Shown one piece after another: positions 26,434 through 36,000 of a stretch of DNA of 64,000 nucleotides. Position 1 is the stretch's first letter. Each line of letters opens with the position of its first letter. The translations under genes and the position numbers were made by a program. The notes below the pieces were generated by a model, which had not been told where the DNA came from, did no database searches, and saw only the letters and a list, made by a program, of their open reading frames with translations. This DNA comes from an uncultured Gammaproteobacteria bacterium (GTDB lineage: Bacteria > Pseudomonadota > Gammaproteobacteria > Pseudomonadales > Ketobacteraceae). The stretch lies in assembly GCA_913063125.1 (NCBI GenBank), contig CAJXZM010000002.1, positions 59,263 through 123,262 on the forward strand, written 5' to 3'.

Positions 26434-27453
26434 TTATTTACCTAATGAAAGCCCACGAGAACGCTGACTATATGAAGAGCGAGAACTACTTCCGTAGCTA
26501 CTTCTGTTTCCGCTAGTACTGCTCGAATTTGATTTTTTACTGTAATTAGATAAATTGCTATTCTTTGACCCACTGTATCGACTGGCGTAACTTTTCGTAT
26601 TCAATGAGCGGCTGCCCTTGCTAAGGCCAGATGCCCCGCTACGTTGCTTTGAATAAGGGCTCGTATAAGAGCGCCCTGATTTTCTCGCTTGAAATTTAGC
26701 TTTTTTATCAACAGCTACTTGCGATTTGTTTTGTCGGGGAGAGGTAAAGCTAGAGCGGCCTACATCATTGTAATAGCTATATCCTCTACGAGACGACCAG
26801 CTATCATAGTGATATCTACGAGACGGCATGAAATTGGAAAACATCGAATACATTCCATACCATTCCCAAAAAGAACGTCCTGATGAGTTTGAACGCCAGC
26901 TCCCATAACTAGGGTTTCCTACAAGTTGTTGGCCAACTTGACGACTATCAATGCCTTGAGCTTGTTCTGCACTCTTGGATACCGCATTCACTCTAGGCAA
27001 CTGCCCGTCTGACATATCAGCAAGTACATTAACGGGGTCAGACAATGCATCGCTGAAAACAGCCACACTGCTTGCTTCAGACAAGCTCTTTAACTCTTGG
27101 TATCGCTCTTGCCAATTATTAAAAACTTCAGGATATTTGACCGCGTCATCAAGCCGGCGCTTTATATTTGTAAATAAAGGGCCATTTGGGCTAGCATCCT
27201 GCCCAAGCTGAACCGCAAGATCCTTATATTGACTGAAGTTATTAGCAACAAAGTCTGAATAGTTCTTGAGGATGATCCCGTTTCTAACTTGTCCTTGCTC
27301 TAGCGATGTACGTAATCGATCGATTGATATTTTCGCTTGTTTCTCAGCACGATTTAACTGCTCTTCTATACGGGCTTCTTCTCCACACCCGGATAAAAAG
27401 AGAATTGTAATGAAAAGAGCGAATAACGCATAACAGCGACGATGTTTACACAT
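26434..27453 (-). CDS. Lipoprotein with helical middle and Ser/Arg/Tyr-rich tail
   Basis: The 339-residue protein has a signal peptide ending in the lipobox FLSGC (Cys23), then a helical region of about 120 residues. A short aromatic segment SFWEWYGMYSMFSNFM lies near residue 195. From about 210 to the end it is a basic, low-complexity tail of Ser, Arg, Tyr, Gly and Lys. Architecture (lipid anchor, FW..M segment, Ser/Gly/Arg tail) recalls YgiB/DUF1190 proteins that sit in the yjf cluster, but the sequence match is weak. The tail could bind anionic surfaces such as lipopolysaccharide or peptidoglycan; that is inference. First gene of the cluster, with the 13-bp palindrome 33 bases before its ATG. 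Confidence 0.8.
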   Translation of the reverse strand: MCKHRRCYALFALFITILFLSGCGEEARIEEQLNRAEKQAKISIDRLRTSLEQGQVRNGIILKNYSDFVANNFSQYKDLAVQLGQDASPNGPLFTNIKRRLDDAVKYPEVFNNWQERYQELKSLSEASSVAVFSDALSDPVNVLADMSDGQLPRVNAVSKSAEQAQGIDSRQVGQQLVGNPSYGSWRSNSSGRSFWEWYGMYSMFSNFMPSRRYHYDSWSSRRGYSYYNDVGRSSFTSPRQNKSQVAVDKKAKFQARKSGRSYTSPYSKQRSGASGLSKGSRSLNTKSYASRYSGSKNSNLSNYSKKSNSSSTSGNRSSYGSSSRSSYSQRSRGLSLGK

Positions 27454-27485
27454 AAATAAATTTATCTTTAGAGCGAGAGCGATTC

Positions 27486-27498
27486 GACATAATATGTC
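27486..27498. promoter_or_regulatory. 13-bp palindrome GACATAATATGTC upstream of the lipoprotein-DUF350-aminopropyltransferase genes
   Basis: An exact copy of the element at 23752-23764, located 33 bases before the ATG at 27453 where a promoter would be expected. Two sites at both transcription entry points of the same gene cluster support a shared regulator. The regulator is unknown. Confidence 0.55.
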
Positions 27499-27541
27499 TA
27501 ACGCATATCTATTAGCAAGAGAAATAATGCAAAACCAAAAT

Positions 27542-27582
27542 ATGCCATTAAAAAGGATTTAGATCTTCTTTTTTAATGGCAT
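27542..27582 (-). terminator. Inverted repeat at the end of the SPOR-domain gene (terminator candidate)
   Basis: Arms ATGCCATTAAAAA (27542-27554) and its complement (27570-27582) are perfect over 13 bp. The loop contains the stop codon of the SPOR gene. A run of T lies inside the stem rather than after it, so it may be a weak terminator that separates this gene from the following PspA-type cluster. Confidence 0.5.
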
Positions 27583-28335
27583 CATATTAAGAGATACCAA
27601 AATGTCCTGAGCCTTGTTCATCTTTGAAACGTTACTAAAGGGCCCCACACTAACTTGATACCATTCTACACCGTTTGTGGATATTGACACATGCGAACGT
27701 GCTTTTAAACCATGCTTAGATAACTTTTTAACTAATTTGTTGGCGTCATGCTCCCCTCTAAACGAGGCGGCCTGTAGATTATATTTTGATTTTTTACGCG
27801 TTGCTAACTCACTGCTTACATACGTTCCATTTTGCGTCTGAACAGCCCACTGACTATTTCGTAAATTGTCGTAAAATCCATAATCAACAATATCATTCGC
27901 TATTCCTGTGGGGCTATTAGTCTTAGCTATAACATCATTAACTTCGGCAGCTTTAACTTTCTGAGGCTCTACGACAACCTGAGCCTCGACAGACTTAACC
28001 TCAACAGCTTTAACGGGAATACTTCCATTGGCACCTTTTACATCGCCAATCAAATAAGCCTCTTCCATTTCTTGTTGGTATTCTACGATTTCTCCTTGGT
28101 CAGGGATAACATCTGAACTTTTGTGGGAGGTTGGATTAACAAAAAACCAGAGGGTTAAGCAGAGTAATGCAACCAATATCCATCTGAGTTGGAAAGGACT
28201 ATTAACAGGGAAGGTGCTTGTATCAAGCTCGTTTCCGTTTGGTGTTGAATTCTTATATACAGAGCCTAGTGGTTCAACGTATCTAGGTACCGTTGCAAAG
28301 TCGTGAGTCATTCTATTTTCAATTGTAATTAACAT
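27559..28335 (-). CDS. SPOR-domain protein
   Basis: The 258-residue protein has a short cytoplasmic N-terminus, one membrane segment (WILVALLCLTLWFFV, about residues 52-68), a linker rich in Val, Glu and Lys, and a C-terminal SPOR domain from about 180: YNLQAASFRGEHDANKLVKK, GLKARSHV and WYQVSVGPF. SPOR domains bind denuded glycan strands at the septum, so a cell-division or envelope role like FtsN or DedD is likely. An internal ATG at 28311 (MTHDFATV) is an alternative start. It lies upstream of the PspA-type cluster but is separated by a stem-loop and a gap with the palindrome. Confidence 0.87.
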   Translation of the reverse strand: MLITIENRMTHDFATVPRYVEPLGSVYKNSTPNGNELDTSTFPVNSPFQLRWILVALLCLTLWFFVNPTSHKSSDVIPDQGEIVEYQQEMEEAYLIGDVKGANGSIPVKAVEVKSVEAQVVVEPQKVKAAEVNDVIAKTNSPTGIANDIVDYGFYDNLRNSQWAVQTQNGTYVSSELATRKKSKYNLQAASFRGEHDANKLVKKLSKHGLKARSHVSISTNGVEWYQVSVGPFSNVSKMNKAQDILVSLNMMPLKKKI

Positions 28336-28534
28336 CTTCTATGGATCAGTTAGTATACTAATAGCATAGTGCAAAAACGGATTTTTTTCTTTGTTTTTAT
28401 CCGTTTAGGCTTCAATTTAAACAATTTTCAGGCACATTCACTCCTATCTTTGAACTAATCTAAAGACAAGCTATTCTCGCACCGTTAAACTATCAGTTTT
28501 CAAGTACCCCTTAACCCTAATTTTGGAAATCCAA
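28336..28534. other. Divergent intergenic region, SPOR gene / YfaZ-like gene
   Basis: A 12-bp palindrome TTAGTATACTAA lies at 28350-28361, near where a promoter for the SPOR gene would fall. An 8-bp inverted repeat (AAACGGAT at 28375, ATCCGTTT at 28399) encloses a T-rich 16-base spacer. Function of either is unknown. Confidence 0.4.
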
Positions 28535-29092
28535 ATGAAATTCGCTTTATCAACGCTAACACTGATATCCCTTTTCCTATTTCCCACCATCTCATTTTCC
28601 AATCAAGTTAACCTGGATTTAAGTGATGAAACAATCCATGTTGCTTTTACGACCAAACCTTCTAAAAAAAGCTTAAACATCAGCGCCTCATTCTTACATC
28701 ACGAAGATGACGGAGAGGTATATGCCATAGGAGCATTTGCACAAAGCCCAATTAACAATCGCCAAGACCTCCATGGCTCACTCGGTGGACGTTTTTATTA
28801 CCTTGATGCAGATGGTCCTGATGGTTACGGCATTGGCCTAGGCGGCGAAGTAGGTTATAAAATACCCTCAATGCAGGGCTTAAGTGTTCATGGAGAAGCC
28901 TATTACGCTCCTAAGGTTACTATGTTTGTTGACATTGAACGGTTTGTCGATGTGTCGGTTCGCGTCAAATACCGCATTCTTGAACAAGGCGCAGCCTATT
29001 TAGGCTATCGCTCTCAAAAAGTGCATCTCAAACATAGCGGCAGTGAGAACATCGACGAGGGTGTACACGTTGGTATTTCGTTACAATTTTAA
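28535..29092 (+). CDS. YfaZ family outer-membrane protein
   Basis: From the ATG at 28535 (MKFALSTLTLISLFLFPT) the protein has 185 residues with a signal peptide; a TTG 12 bases earlier is less likely. The mature part is a small barrel: DDGEVYAIGAFAQSPIN, LGGRFYYLDADGPDGYGIGL, SVHGEAYYAPKVTMFVDIER and a terminal GVHVGISLQF ending in Phe, as required for outer-membrane assembly. The pattern matches the YfaZ family. Its function is not established. A single gene with GGAAA upstream as ribosome site. Confidence 0.87.
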   Translation: MKFALSTLTLISLFLFPTISFSNQVNLDLSDETIHVAFTTKPSKKSLNISASFLHHEDDGEVYAIGAFAQSPINNRQDLHGSLGGRFYYLDADGPDGYGIGLGGEVGYKIPSMQGLSVHGEAYYAPKVTMFVDIERFVDVSVRVKYRILEQGAAYLGYRSQKVHLKHSGSENIDEGVHVGISLQF

Positions 29093-29195
29093 TTCAGCCC
29101 CAGCGTTAGTGGAGCATAGTATGCTTTATTAACGCCCGTTCGCACGGTAATGTAAGTTAAAATGCTAATAATATGTTGGACTTGTAATAATAAAA

Positions 29196-31685
29196 ATGAA
29201 CCTATACACAAAGCATATTCAATTAACGATCATTATTCTTGTAACATTGATTTTTGCAGCTCTCTCGTCGAACACTTTTGCAGACTCTAATACATTAATA
29301 CTGGATAATCACTTCAGCTCCAAGGACCTTTCGAATTACATTGAGTACTTAGAAGACCCCGAAGCAAAAATAGACATAACCCATTTGCTTTCAAACCCCT
29401 CCATATATTCCTTCACAAAAAGCCATCAAAACAGTCTGAATTTCGGATATACGCCATCGGTGTATTGGCTTAGTTGGTCTATGGCGTACGAATCTATTGA
29501 TAAAGAAGATTGGTACCTCAATATATCAGACCCATTACTTGACCATGCAGACCTCTATATCGTCAAACCTAATGGATCAATAATTATAAAACGTGGCGGA
29601 CAACTGATAACGCAGTCAGCTCGTGAAATCCCAGGTCGCTCACCCTCTTACAAAATCGAAGGTACGCCAGGCACAGCAGACAAGTTATATTTACGCGTCA
29701 GCTCTGATGACCCTCTTCAATTACAGCTTTCATTATATTCTTCCTCTGCGTTGATTGAAAATACGTTTCGTAGCACCGCTCTAATTGGTGCCTACTACGG
29801 CATTATGCTTGCAATGTTACTCTATAATTTTTTTCTATTCGCAACGCTTCGTGAGCGTTCATACCTCTTTTATTGTATCTATCTGGCCTGTCTGATCCCT
29901 GCCCAGATGAGTTTTGATGGGCTTTCCTATCAATTATTATGGCCCGACTACCCTTGGTGGGCGAATCGTTCTTCAGTATTCCTAAGCGGCGCTGTTGCAT
30001 TAGCAGGAACTCAATTCGCGCGAATTTTCCTCAAAACCAATGTGCATACGCCAATTCTTGACCGTTTTCTCGTTACACTATTAATAGCAGCAGCGCTGGT
30101 GATACCTTGTTCCCTTACATACCCCTACCCCGTTGCAGCGACGGCAGGGGTTAGTATCGCCGTTGTGTTTGCAATATTAATGTTAACAACTGCAATTATT
30201 GGATTCCTGCAGAAGGTGCCAAATGCAAAATTCTTCCTTGTCGCATGGCTAATGTTTACTGCAGGCTTGCTAATCAGAGCTCTTACTACGACAGGCCAAC
30301 TTGAGGTGAATTCATTTACACTGTATGCAGCTCAATTTGGCACTGCGCTTGAAACGGTGCTTCTATCATTTGCATTAGCCGATAGAATCAACTGCATTCA
30401 GCGTGAAAAAAGGGAAGCTCAACAGCTGGCAGCAAATGCTTTAGAGCAATCAAATATAGACCTAAAAGAAACCAACAACGTTAAAGACGAGTTTCTAGCG
30501 ACAATTAGCCACGAACTTCGAACGCCAATGAATGGGATTCAAGGGATGCTAGACCTTATAAAATCAACGCCGTTAAGCGCAAAACAGCAGGAATACGTTA
30601 AATACGCAAACATATCAACACACGAAATGCTCAGCCATATAAATGTTCTATTATGCTTTTCCGAAGCGCAATCACGTAGACTGAGCATCAAAAATGATCC
30701 TTTCCAACTCATGCCTCTACTTGATAGCTTAGCCGATACCTACGAGCGACTTTGCTCCCAGAAATTCTTGGAGTTTCACTTCTACAAGGGTAGCTATTTA
30801 CCCAATGCTGTATATGGAGATCCCTCTCAGTTAACCGCTATTCTCAGCAACCTTTTAGATAACGCTACCAAATTCACAGAAGCCGGCAGCGTAGAGTTCA
30901 CTATATCTGCTGAGAACCAGGGCTCAACCAACGATAGCTCGACCAACAAGAATTTGGCGTTAAAATTTTCGATTACTGACACAGGTATTGGACTTACACC
31001 TGTCGCACAAGAAAAATTGTTCAAGCCCTTCACACAAGCAGATAGCACCCACTCTCGAAGACACGGGGGGCTCGGGATTGGTTTGGCACTGTCATCGGAA
31101 TTAGCAGGTTTAATGGGCGGCCACATTAGTTATTCTCAAAATCACCCTAAAGGCAGCAACTTCACCTTAGCTCTGTCGCTTAACCAAGCAGAAGAAGCAT
31201 TATTTCAACACCCCCCACTTCGAACCAATAAAAACGCCACCCAAACAACATCAACTCTAAATCATAATAAAACCACTATCCTTATCGTGGAAGACAATAA
31301 AGTTAATCAAACTTTGCTAAAAGCGATACTTACCAAAAAAGGGTATGCAACTCTCACAGCATTCAATGGTGAAGAAGCGCTAAGAATTCTAACAGGCAAT
31401 GCTATCGACCTCATTCTGATGGACTGTCAAATGCCAGTGCTTGATGGTTTCGAAACAACAAAAATCATCCGTGAACGCAGTGCAACATACGGGTCAGCAC
31501 CTATCATTGCAGTCACTGCAAACGCTCTTTCAGAGGATAAAGATCGATGCATCAACGCAGGTATGAACGATTACCTAACAAAACCTATAGATCGCTACAA
31601 ATTATACAAAACAATAGATCACTGGCTGATCAAAAAAAGCACCATTAATACGGTATCCACACATAAAAAACAGGTGATTAACTAG
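29196..31685 (+). CDS. 7TMR-DISM hybrid sensor histidine kinase with receiver domain
   Basis: The 829-residue protein has a signal peptide (to about residue 29), then a periplasmic 7TMR-DISM extracellular domain (about 40-185: PSVYWLSWSM, DWYLNISDPLLDHADLYIV). Seven membrane helices follow (190-400). The HisKA motif ISHELRTPMNG has phosphoacceptor His439. The ATPase domain has N-box LLDNATKF and G-boxes DTGIGL and GGLGIGLALS. A receiver domain holds Asp743 in ILMDCQMPVLDG. The extracellular domain is carbohydrate-binding-like by family, so it may sense a sugar or envelope signal. There is no adjacent output regulator; phosphate may go to an Hpt protein elsewhere. Confidence 0.93.
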   Translation: MNLYTKHIQLTIIILVTLIFAALSSNTFADSNTLILDNHFSSKDLSNYIEYLEDPEAKIDITHLLSNPSIYSFTKSHQNSLNFGYTPSVYWLSWSMAYESIDKEDWYLNISDPLLDHADLYIVKPNGSIIIKRGGQLITQSAREIPGRSPSYKIEGTPGTADKLYLRVSSDDPLQLQLSLYSSSALIENTFRSTALIGAYYGIMLAMLLYNFFLFATLRERSYLFYCIYLACLIPAQMSFDGLSYQLLWPDYPWWANRSSVFLSGAVALAGTQFARIFLKTNVHTPILDRFLVTLLIAAALVIPCSLTYPYPVAATAGVSIAVVFAILMLTTAIIGFLQKVPNAKFFLVAWLMFTAGLLIRALTTTGQLEVNSFTLYAAQFGTALETVLLSFALADRINCIQREKREAQQLAANALEQSNIDLKETNNVKDEFLATISHELRTPMNGIQGMLDLIKSTPLSAKQQEYVKYANISTHEMLSHINVLLCFSEAQSRRLSIKNDPFQLMPLLDSLADTYERLCSQKFLEFHFYKGSYLPNAVYGDPSQLTAILSNLLDNATKFTEAGSVEFTISAENQGSTNDSSTNKNLALKFSITDTGIGLTPVAQEKLFKPFTQADSTHSRRHGGLGIGLALSSELAGLMGGHISYSQNHPKGSNFTLALSLNQAEEALFQHPPLRTNKNATQTTSTLNHNKTTILIVEDNKVNQTLLKAILTKKGYATLTAFNGEEALRILTGNAIDLILMDCQMPVLDGFETTKIIRERSATYGSAPIIAVTANALSEDKDRCINAGMNDYLTKPIDRYKLYKTIDHWLIKKSTINTVSTHKKQVIN

Positions 31686-31756
31686 CTTTATTGATCAGCA
31701 AAATTCTACGTATTAAGTTAACTAAACTCCGACATGACACAATTGAAATTGAAAAC

Positions 31757-31777
31757 GAGCTTTCCAGCGGAAAGCTC
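31757..31777. repeat. Perfect 9-bp inverted repeat, stem-loop
   Basis: GAGCTTTCC / GGAAAGCTC with a 3-base loop, 72 bases after the hybrid kinase stop. No T-run follows on the plus strand; on the minus strand GTTTTCAATTTC follows, so it could end transcription from the gene at 31922. A second 8-bp repeat, TTTACCTA / TAGGTAAA, lies at 31805-31824. Confidence 0.4.
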
Positions 31778-31921
31778 TATAAGAACAAACAACTACGATT
31801 ATTGTTTACCTATAAGTAGGTAAAGAGCTCATAAACACTCATTTTGTGGCCCTAGAACCAAGGAATTCTATCTTCAACCGACTATTCTCTGTAAGTCTAA
31901 AATCCCACCAATCAAAACAAC

Positions 31922-32971
31922 CTATAAGGTATTCTCTTTTATTTTCCATTGCTGAACCTTCACTTCTTCTTTCACAACATCAATTACATCCAGCAAAATC
32001 AAACGCCCTGTTTCATTTAAGGCATCGGAAGGTTCCATCAAGCGATCTAATACCATATCAAACATCTCTTTAATAAGGTTATCTGTGTCCTTATGGCCAA
32101 TGTCTCCGACTAACGTATCCACCACATTAAAAACGATATCACTCACCGTGTTTTCTATAACGTCTGTAAGTGGCACACCAACAACCGGCAATTTACTAAG
32201 CGCTGCCACTTTAGGGTCTGCTTCGAGGGCGTCTGATATAATAGTGTCAATATAGCGGTGTAAATCCGCCTTTCTTGGTTCGTAAACGCTATCTGTTATG
32301 GTATTAACTCGCCCTGCTAGCCATTCAATAACCACTTGCTTATGTGGCAACAATACCTCAGAGACTATCCTGCCGACCACAGGGCTACCGGTTTTAATTT
32401 CATCCTGAACACCATCAAGTACATTAACAACAACACGATCAGATATCTCTTCAACAATAATATCTGTATATTTTTTTATAAATCTAAAAGGATAACTCTT
32501 AGAAAGATCAATAATTTCATACTTTTGGAGACGATACAAAATAGAAATAACACGCAACAACCGAAGCCAACGGAAAGACCCTACTGGGATACAACCCAAA
32601 ACATCATACCAATGGACAAAAGGGTAAAAAAACCAACGATGGTACGTTTTTTGATGGATGGCTATCATCCACCGCACAGATAATTCAGTGAGAAAGATAC
32701 TCACGAAAATCAAATCATATGCCACGAAATTGGGGTGAATATTGGATTTGTAAAATTCAGTAAAGCGGGGGGATAGCCATTGAAGTCCAGATTGAAATAA
32801 CTGACTGGTAAAGAAGGTATCAAATATCAACCAGGTCAAATTAATAACAACCAGCCCTAGCATCAAAAAATCCAAGGCAAAGATGACCCCTTGGCGACTT
32901 TTCTTAATATTCGTTAAATTATAAGGAATGGTATCCAACGACAAGGCCTCGCAATGATATAAAAGAGGCAA
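31922..32971 (-). CDS. Voltage-sensor-like membrane protein without a pore
   Basis: The 349-residue protein from a TTG start (AGGT upstream) has three to four membrane helices in residues 28-160. The last includes the arginine-rich stretch FRWLRLLRVISILYRLQKYE, which looks like an S4 voltage-sensor or its S4-S5 linker. No selectivity-filter region (TVGYG-like) follows. Instead residues 165-349 are a hydrophilic, helical domain rich in Val, Asp and Ile. The ion-transport-like N-terminus with an unrelated cytoplasmic tail is known in gammaproteobacterial proteins without assigned function. Single gene, convergent with the hybrid kinase. I do not assign a role. Confidence 0.7.
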   Translation of the reverse strand: MPLLYHCEALSLDTIPYNLTNIKKSRQGVIFALDFLMLGLVVINLTWLIFDTFFTSQLFQSGLQWLSPRFTEFYKSNIHPNFVAYDLIFVSIFLTELSVRWMIAIHQKTYHRWFFYPFVHWYDVLGCIPVGSFRWLRLLRVISILYRLQKYEIIDLSKSYPFRFIKKYTDIIVEEISDRVVVNVLDGVQDEIKTGSPVVGRIVSEVLLPHKQVVIEWLAGRVNTITDSVYEPRKADLHRYIDTIISDALEADPKVAALSKLPVVGVPLTDVIENTVSDIVFNVVDTLVGDIGHKDTDNLIKEMFDMVLDRLMEPSDALNETGRLILLDVIDVVKEEVKVQQWKIKENTL

Positions 32972-33039
32972 TAATACCTAGCTTTATAACATTTGGAAAC
33001 TATACAAGGCGATAAACACAAGCGATAACATGTGATTAA

Positions 33040-36000
33040 TCACGTTGCTTTCGAAGCTTCTTGAGGCTCTAACAATTCTTCAATAAAGCAAGGCTTTGCA
33101 AAATGGAATCCCTGTACATAGTCAACACCAATGTCTGCCACAGTATCGAGAACATCCTGATCCCTCACGTATTCAGCGACAATTAACTTCCCTAAAAAAT
33201 GCCCCATATCAGTAATAGATTTAACCATCGCATAGTCGACATCATCATTAGCGATATTTTTAACAAACGCTCCGTCAATTTTAATAAAATCAACCGGCAA
33301 CATTTTTAGGTAGGCATAGGATGACTGGCCAGCACCAAAATCATCAAGTGAGAACCTGCAGCCAATTTCTTTCATTTCTGAAATAAAGTCCGCAGCATCA
33401 TCCAAATTCGCTACTGCGGTTGTTTCCGTCACTTCAAAAACCAACTTATTTCTAGGAACATCATATTCCACAAGCTTTTCGAAAATAAAGTCCAAAAAGC
33501 TATCATCATTCAATGAATGGCCCGACAAGTTAATAGCAAACCCACCAATACTTTCAATAAAATCGGCATGATCACACATCCAGCCCAGAACCCGAGTAAT
33601 TATCCAACGATCTACCGCTGCCATTCGGCTATATTCTTCTGCAGCTTTAATGAAATCAGCCGGTGGCAAATGCTCTCCAGATTCATCGATAACAGTAAGT
33701 AGTACTTCATAGTGCGCTTTTCTCATACCATCACAGTCATCAATAGGTGTTATTTTTTGGCACCGTAATTTTAACTGGTCATTGTCTAAAGCATGGTTAA
33801 TCCTGGCTACCCAAGACATAACACTATCACGCTCTTCTAACTGCTGATCTCCTGAATGATAGACCTGAACTTCTGAATAACCCTTATCTTTTGCTAGCGA
33901 ACAAGCAGATTCAACCCCACGAAGCAGTTCCAATACGTGGTCGGTTGTGTGATCAAAAATAACCATGGCGCATGAAGCGGATAGCGTATAACTTTGATCC
34001 CCCCACACAAACCGAATATCGTCAATAGTGCTCTTGATTTTGCTTGCGCATTGAAAACCGTCGTTCTCATCATTCACCGGACTTAATACAGCAAATTCAT
34101 TGCCTCCTAACCGACCAACTATGTCATTGCTCCCGCTTGCTTTAAGAAGTTCTTGAGATACCATGCGCAATAAACTGTCACCTCCTTCGTAACCACAAGT
34201 ATTATTAATGACTTTAAATTGATTGAGGTCGATATAACATAACATGTAAGCGCGTTGATTTTTCTTTGCTCTGGCTACACTTCGTGCAAGGCACCGCTCA
34301 AATTCTTTTCGTGTCGCTAACGCTGTTAATTGATCATGCGCTGTTTCAAACGAAAGTTGCTCGTATATTTTTTGTACCAACGAATCAAGCCCCTCCTCAA
34401 CAGCAGGAAGTCGCTCATCACTTAATATTCGAATCTCGCGATCCTTTAACGACTTAGCGACATTTTCCAATGCTAAGTCGGCGCTTTTAACGCCATTATG
34501 ATTCACAAATACAAACCTGTTTGAATCATCACTTAACCATGCTAATTGGCATAGCTTAGGTTTTTCAGACAGGGCTTCTAGCTCAACCCATTGACCTTGC
34601 TTTAGCTTTTTACTTCGTTTAATCCATCGTACTAACTGATTCTTAGTGCCGCCTGCACCAAGGTTAATCATACGATCAACCACGGAGGTATCACTTATCG
34701 CTTGAGTAGATCTATATTCAACAAGCTCAGAAGGATCAACACTTCCTCCTTGTAGCAACGCCTTCAACTCATCCAATATACTCTGTTGATCATGTTTCCC
34801 CTTAGGGATTTTTGATACCCCCTTATCCAATAGTTTGTGCAGCTCCTCCTGTGTAAACGTTATTTTTGATTCATCAAAGCAATCTTTACCCAAGCGTAGC
34901 AACAATTGCTCGATCACGGTCACCGACGTAATCCAGGCTTTGCTTTGGGCGCCTTCTCTAATGTAACAAAGCCGCATCAACTCTTTCCAGCCTGCATCCA
35001 AAAGATTCACAAAGGCTAAGGGCACCATCTTTTTCGCCAAGCGTTTCTCAATGGTAATTTCAACCGCGCGCGTTGCGTTTTGCATTCGCTGCTGTCCATC
35101 AAGAGCCTCAGTAACTCGGGCAACGTTGCGTTTTGCGATTGATTCCTCTTTTTCTACCAGGGGAGTCAACTCCGCTAATGCTTTCTCAAACGCTTTATCA
35201 CCATCACGATAATTTGCTAGTATTGCATCAACAACACCGTCAATTTTATCTTTGTTTTTAGTTACATTAAGACTGTCTCTATCAGACAGCATTGCAATAG
35301 AGTTCACCACCTGTCGAGCCGGGTGATATTGTTGACTCAACACTTCAGGATCTTGCATCATCACTTTTAACAAAGGTACTTCAAGCTTACGGAATTGTGG
35401 CTGCAGTTCATCGTACATCTGACGGTTAGTAAGAATTGATTGAAAAAGAGAATCGATCATATCGATTTTTTCTCTATCTTCATTTGCTATATTAGTAGTT
35501 TCATTTCCAGTTGACTTAATCTGCTGTTCAATATGCTGAATTAGCGCTCCTTCTCCGTTATAATCCCCTCCCCCTTGTGACAATTGGTTCTGAACTAAAT
35601 CAACAGCTTTAAGCAAATCCTGTTGCTGAATCGTCTCTCCTGAAGGTATCGCATCACCCGCTTTCGATGCTTGCGAGGGCCCACCTACGTTCTGTGATGT
35701 ACCACTACCGGCACTGGCCGTATTAGGATTGATATTTGAATGCAAGCGTCTTAAATTAACCGCTGTTGAATAAGCGTTATTAGCGGCACGCATGCTTTCT
35801 TGAAAGTCTGAGTACGCCCCTTTTTGTCCTTGGCCCGCATTGATTTTCCCCGCAGGAGCAGACCCACCCCCCTCAACACTTTGAGAATGTTGCGGCTGCC
35901 CTTGACCAGCGCTCTGTTCTGTACCAAAATCGGGATCATCAGCCTGCAACTGTTGCGCGGCTGTATTCTTCTTGTCTTGACTCGACTGCCCTAAGTTCTT

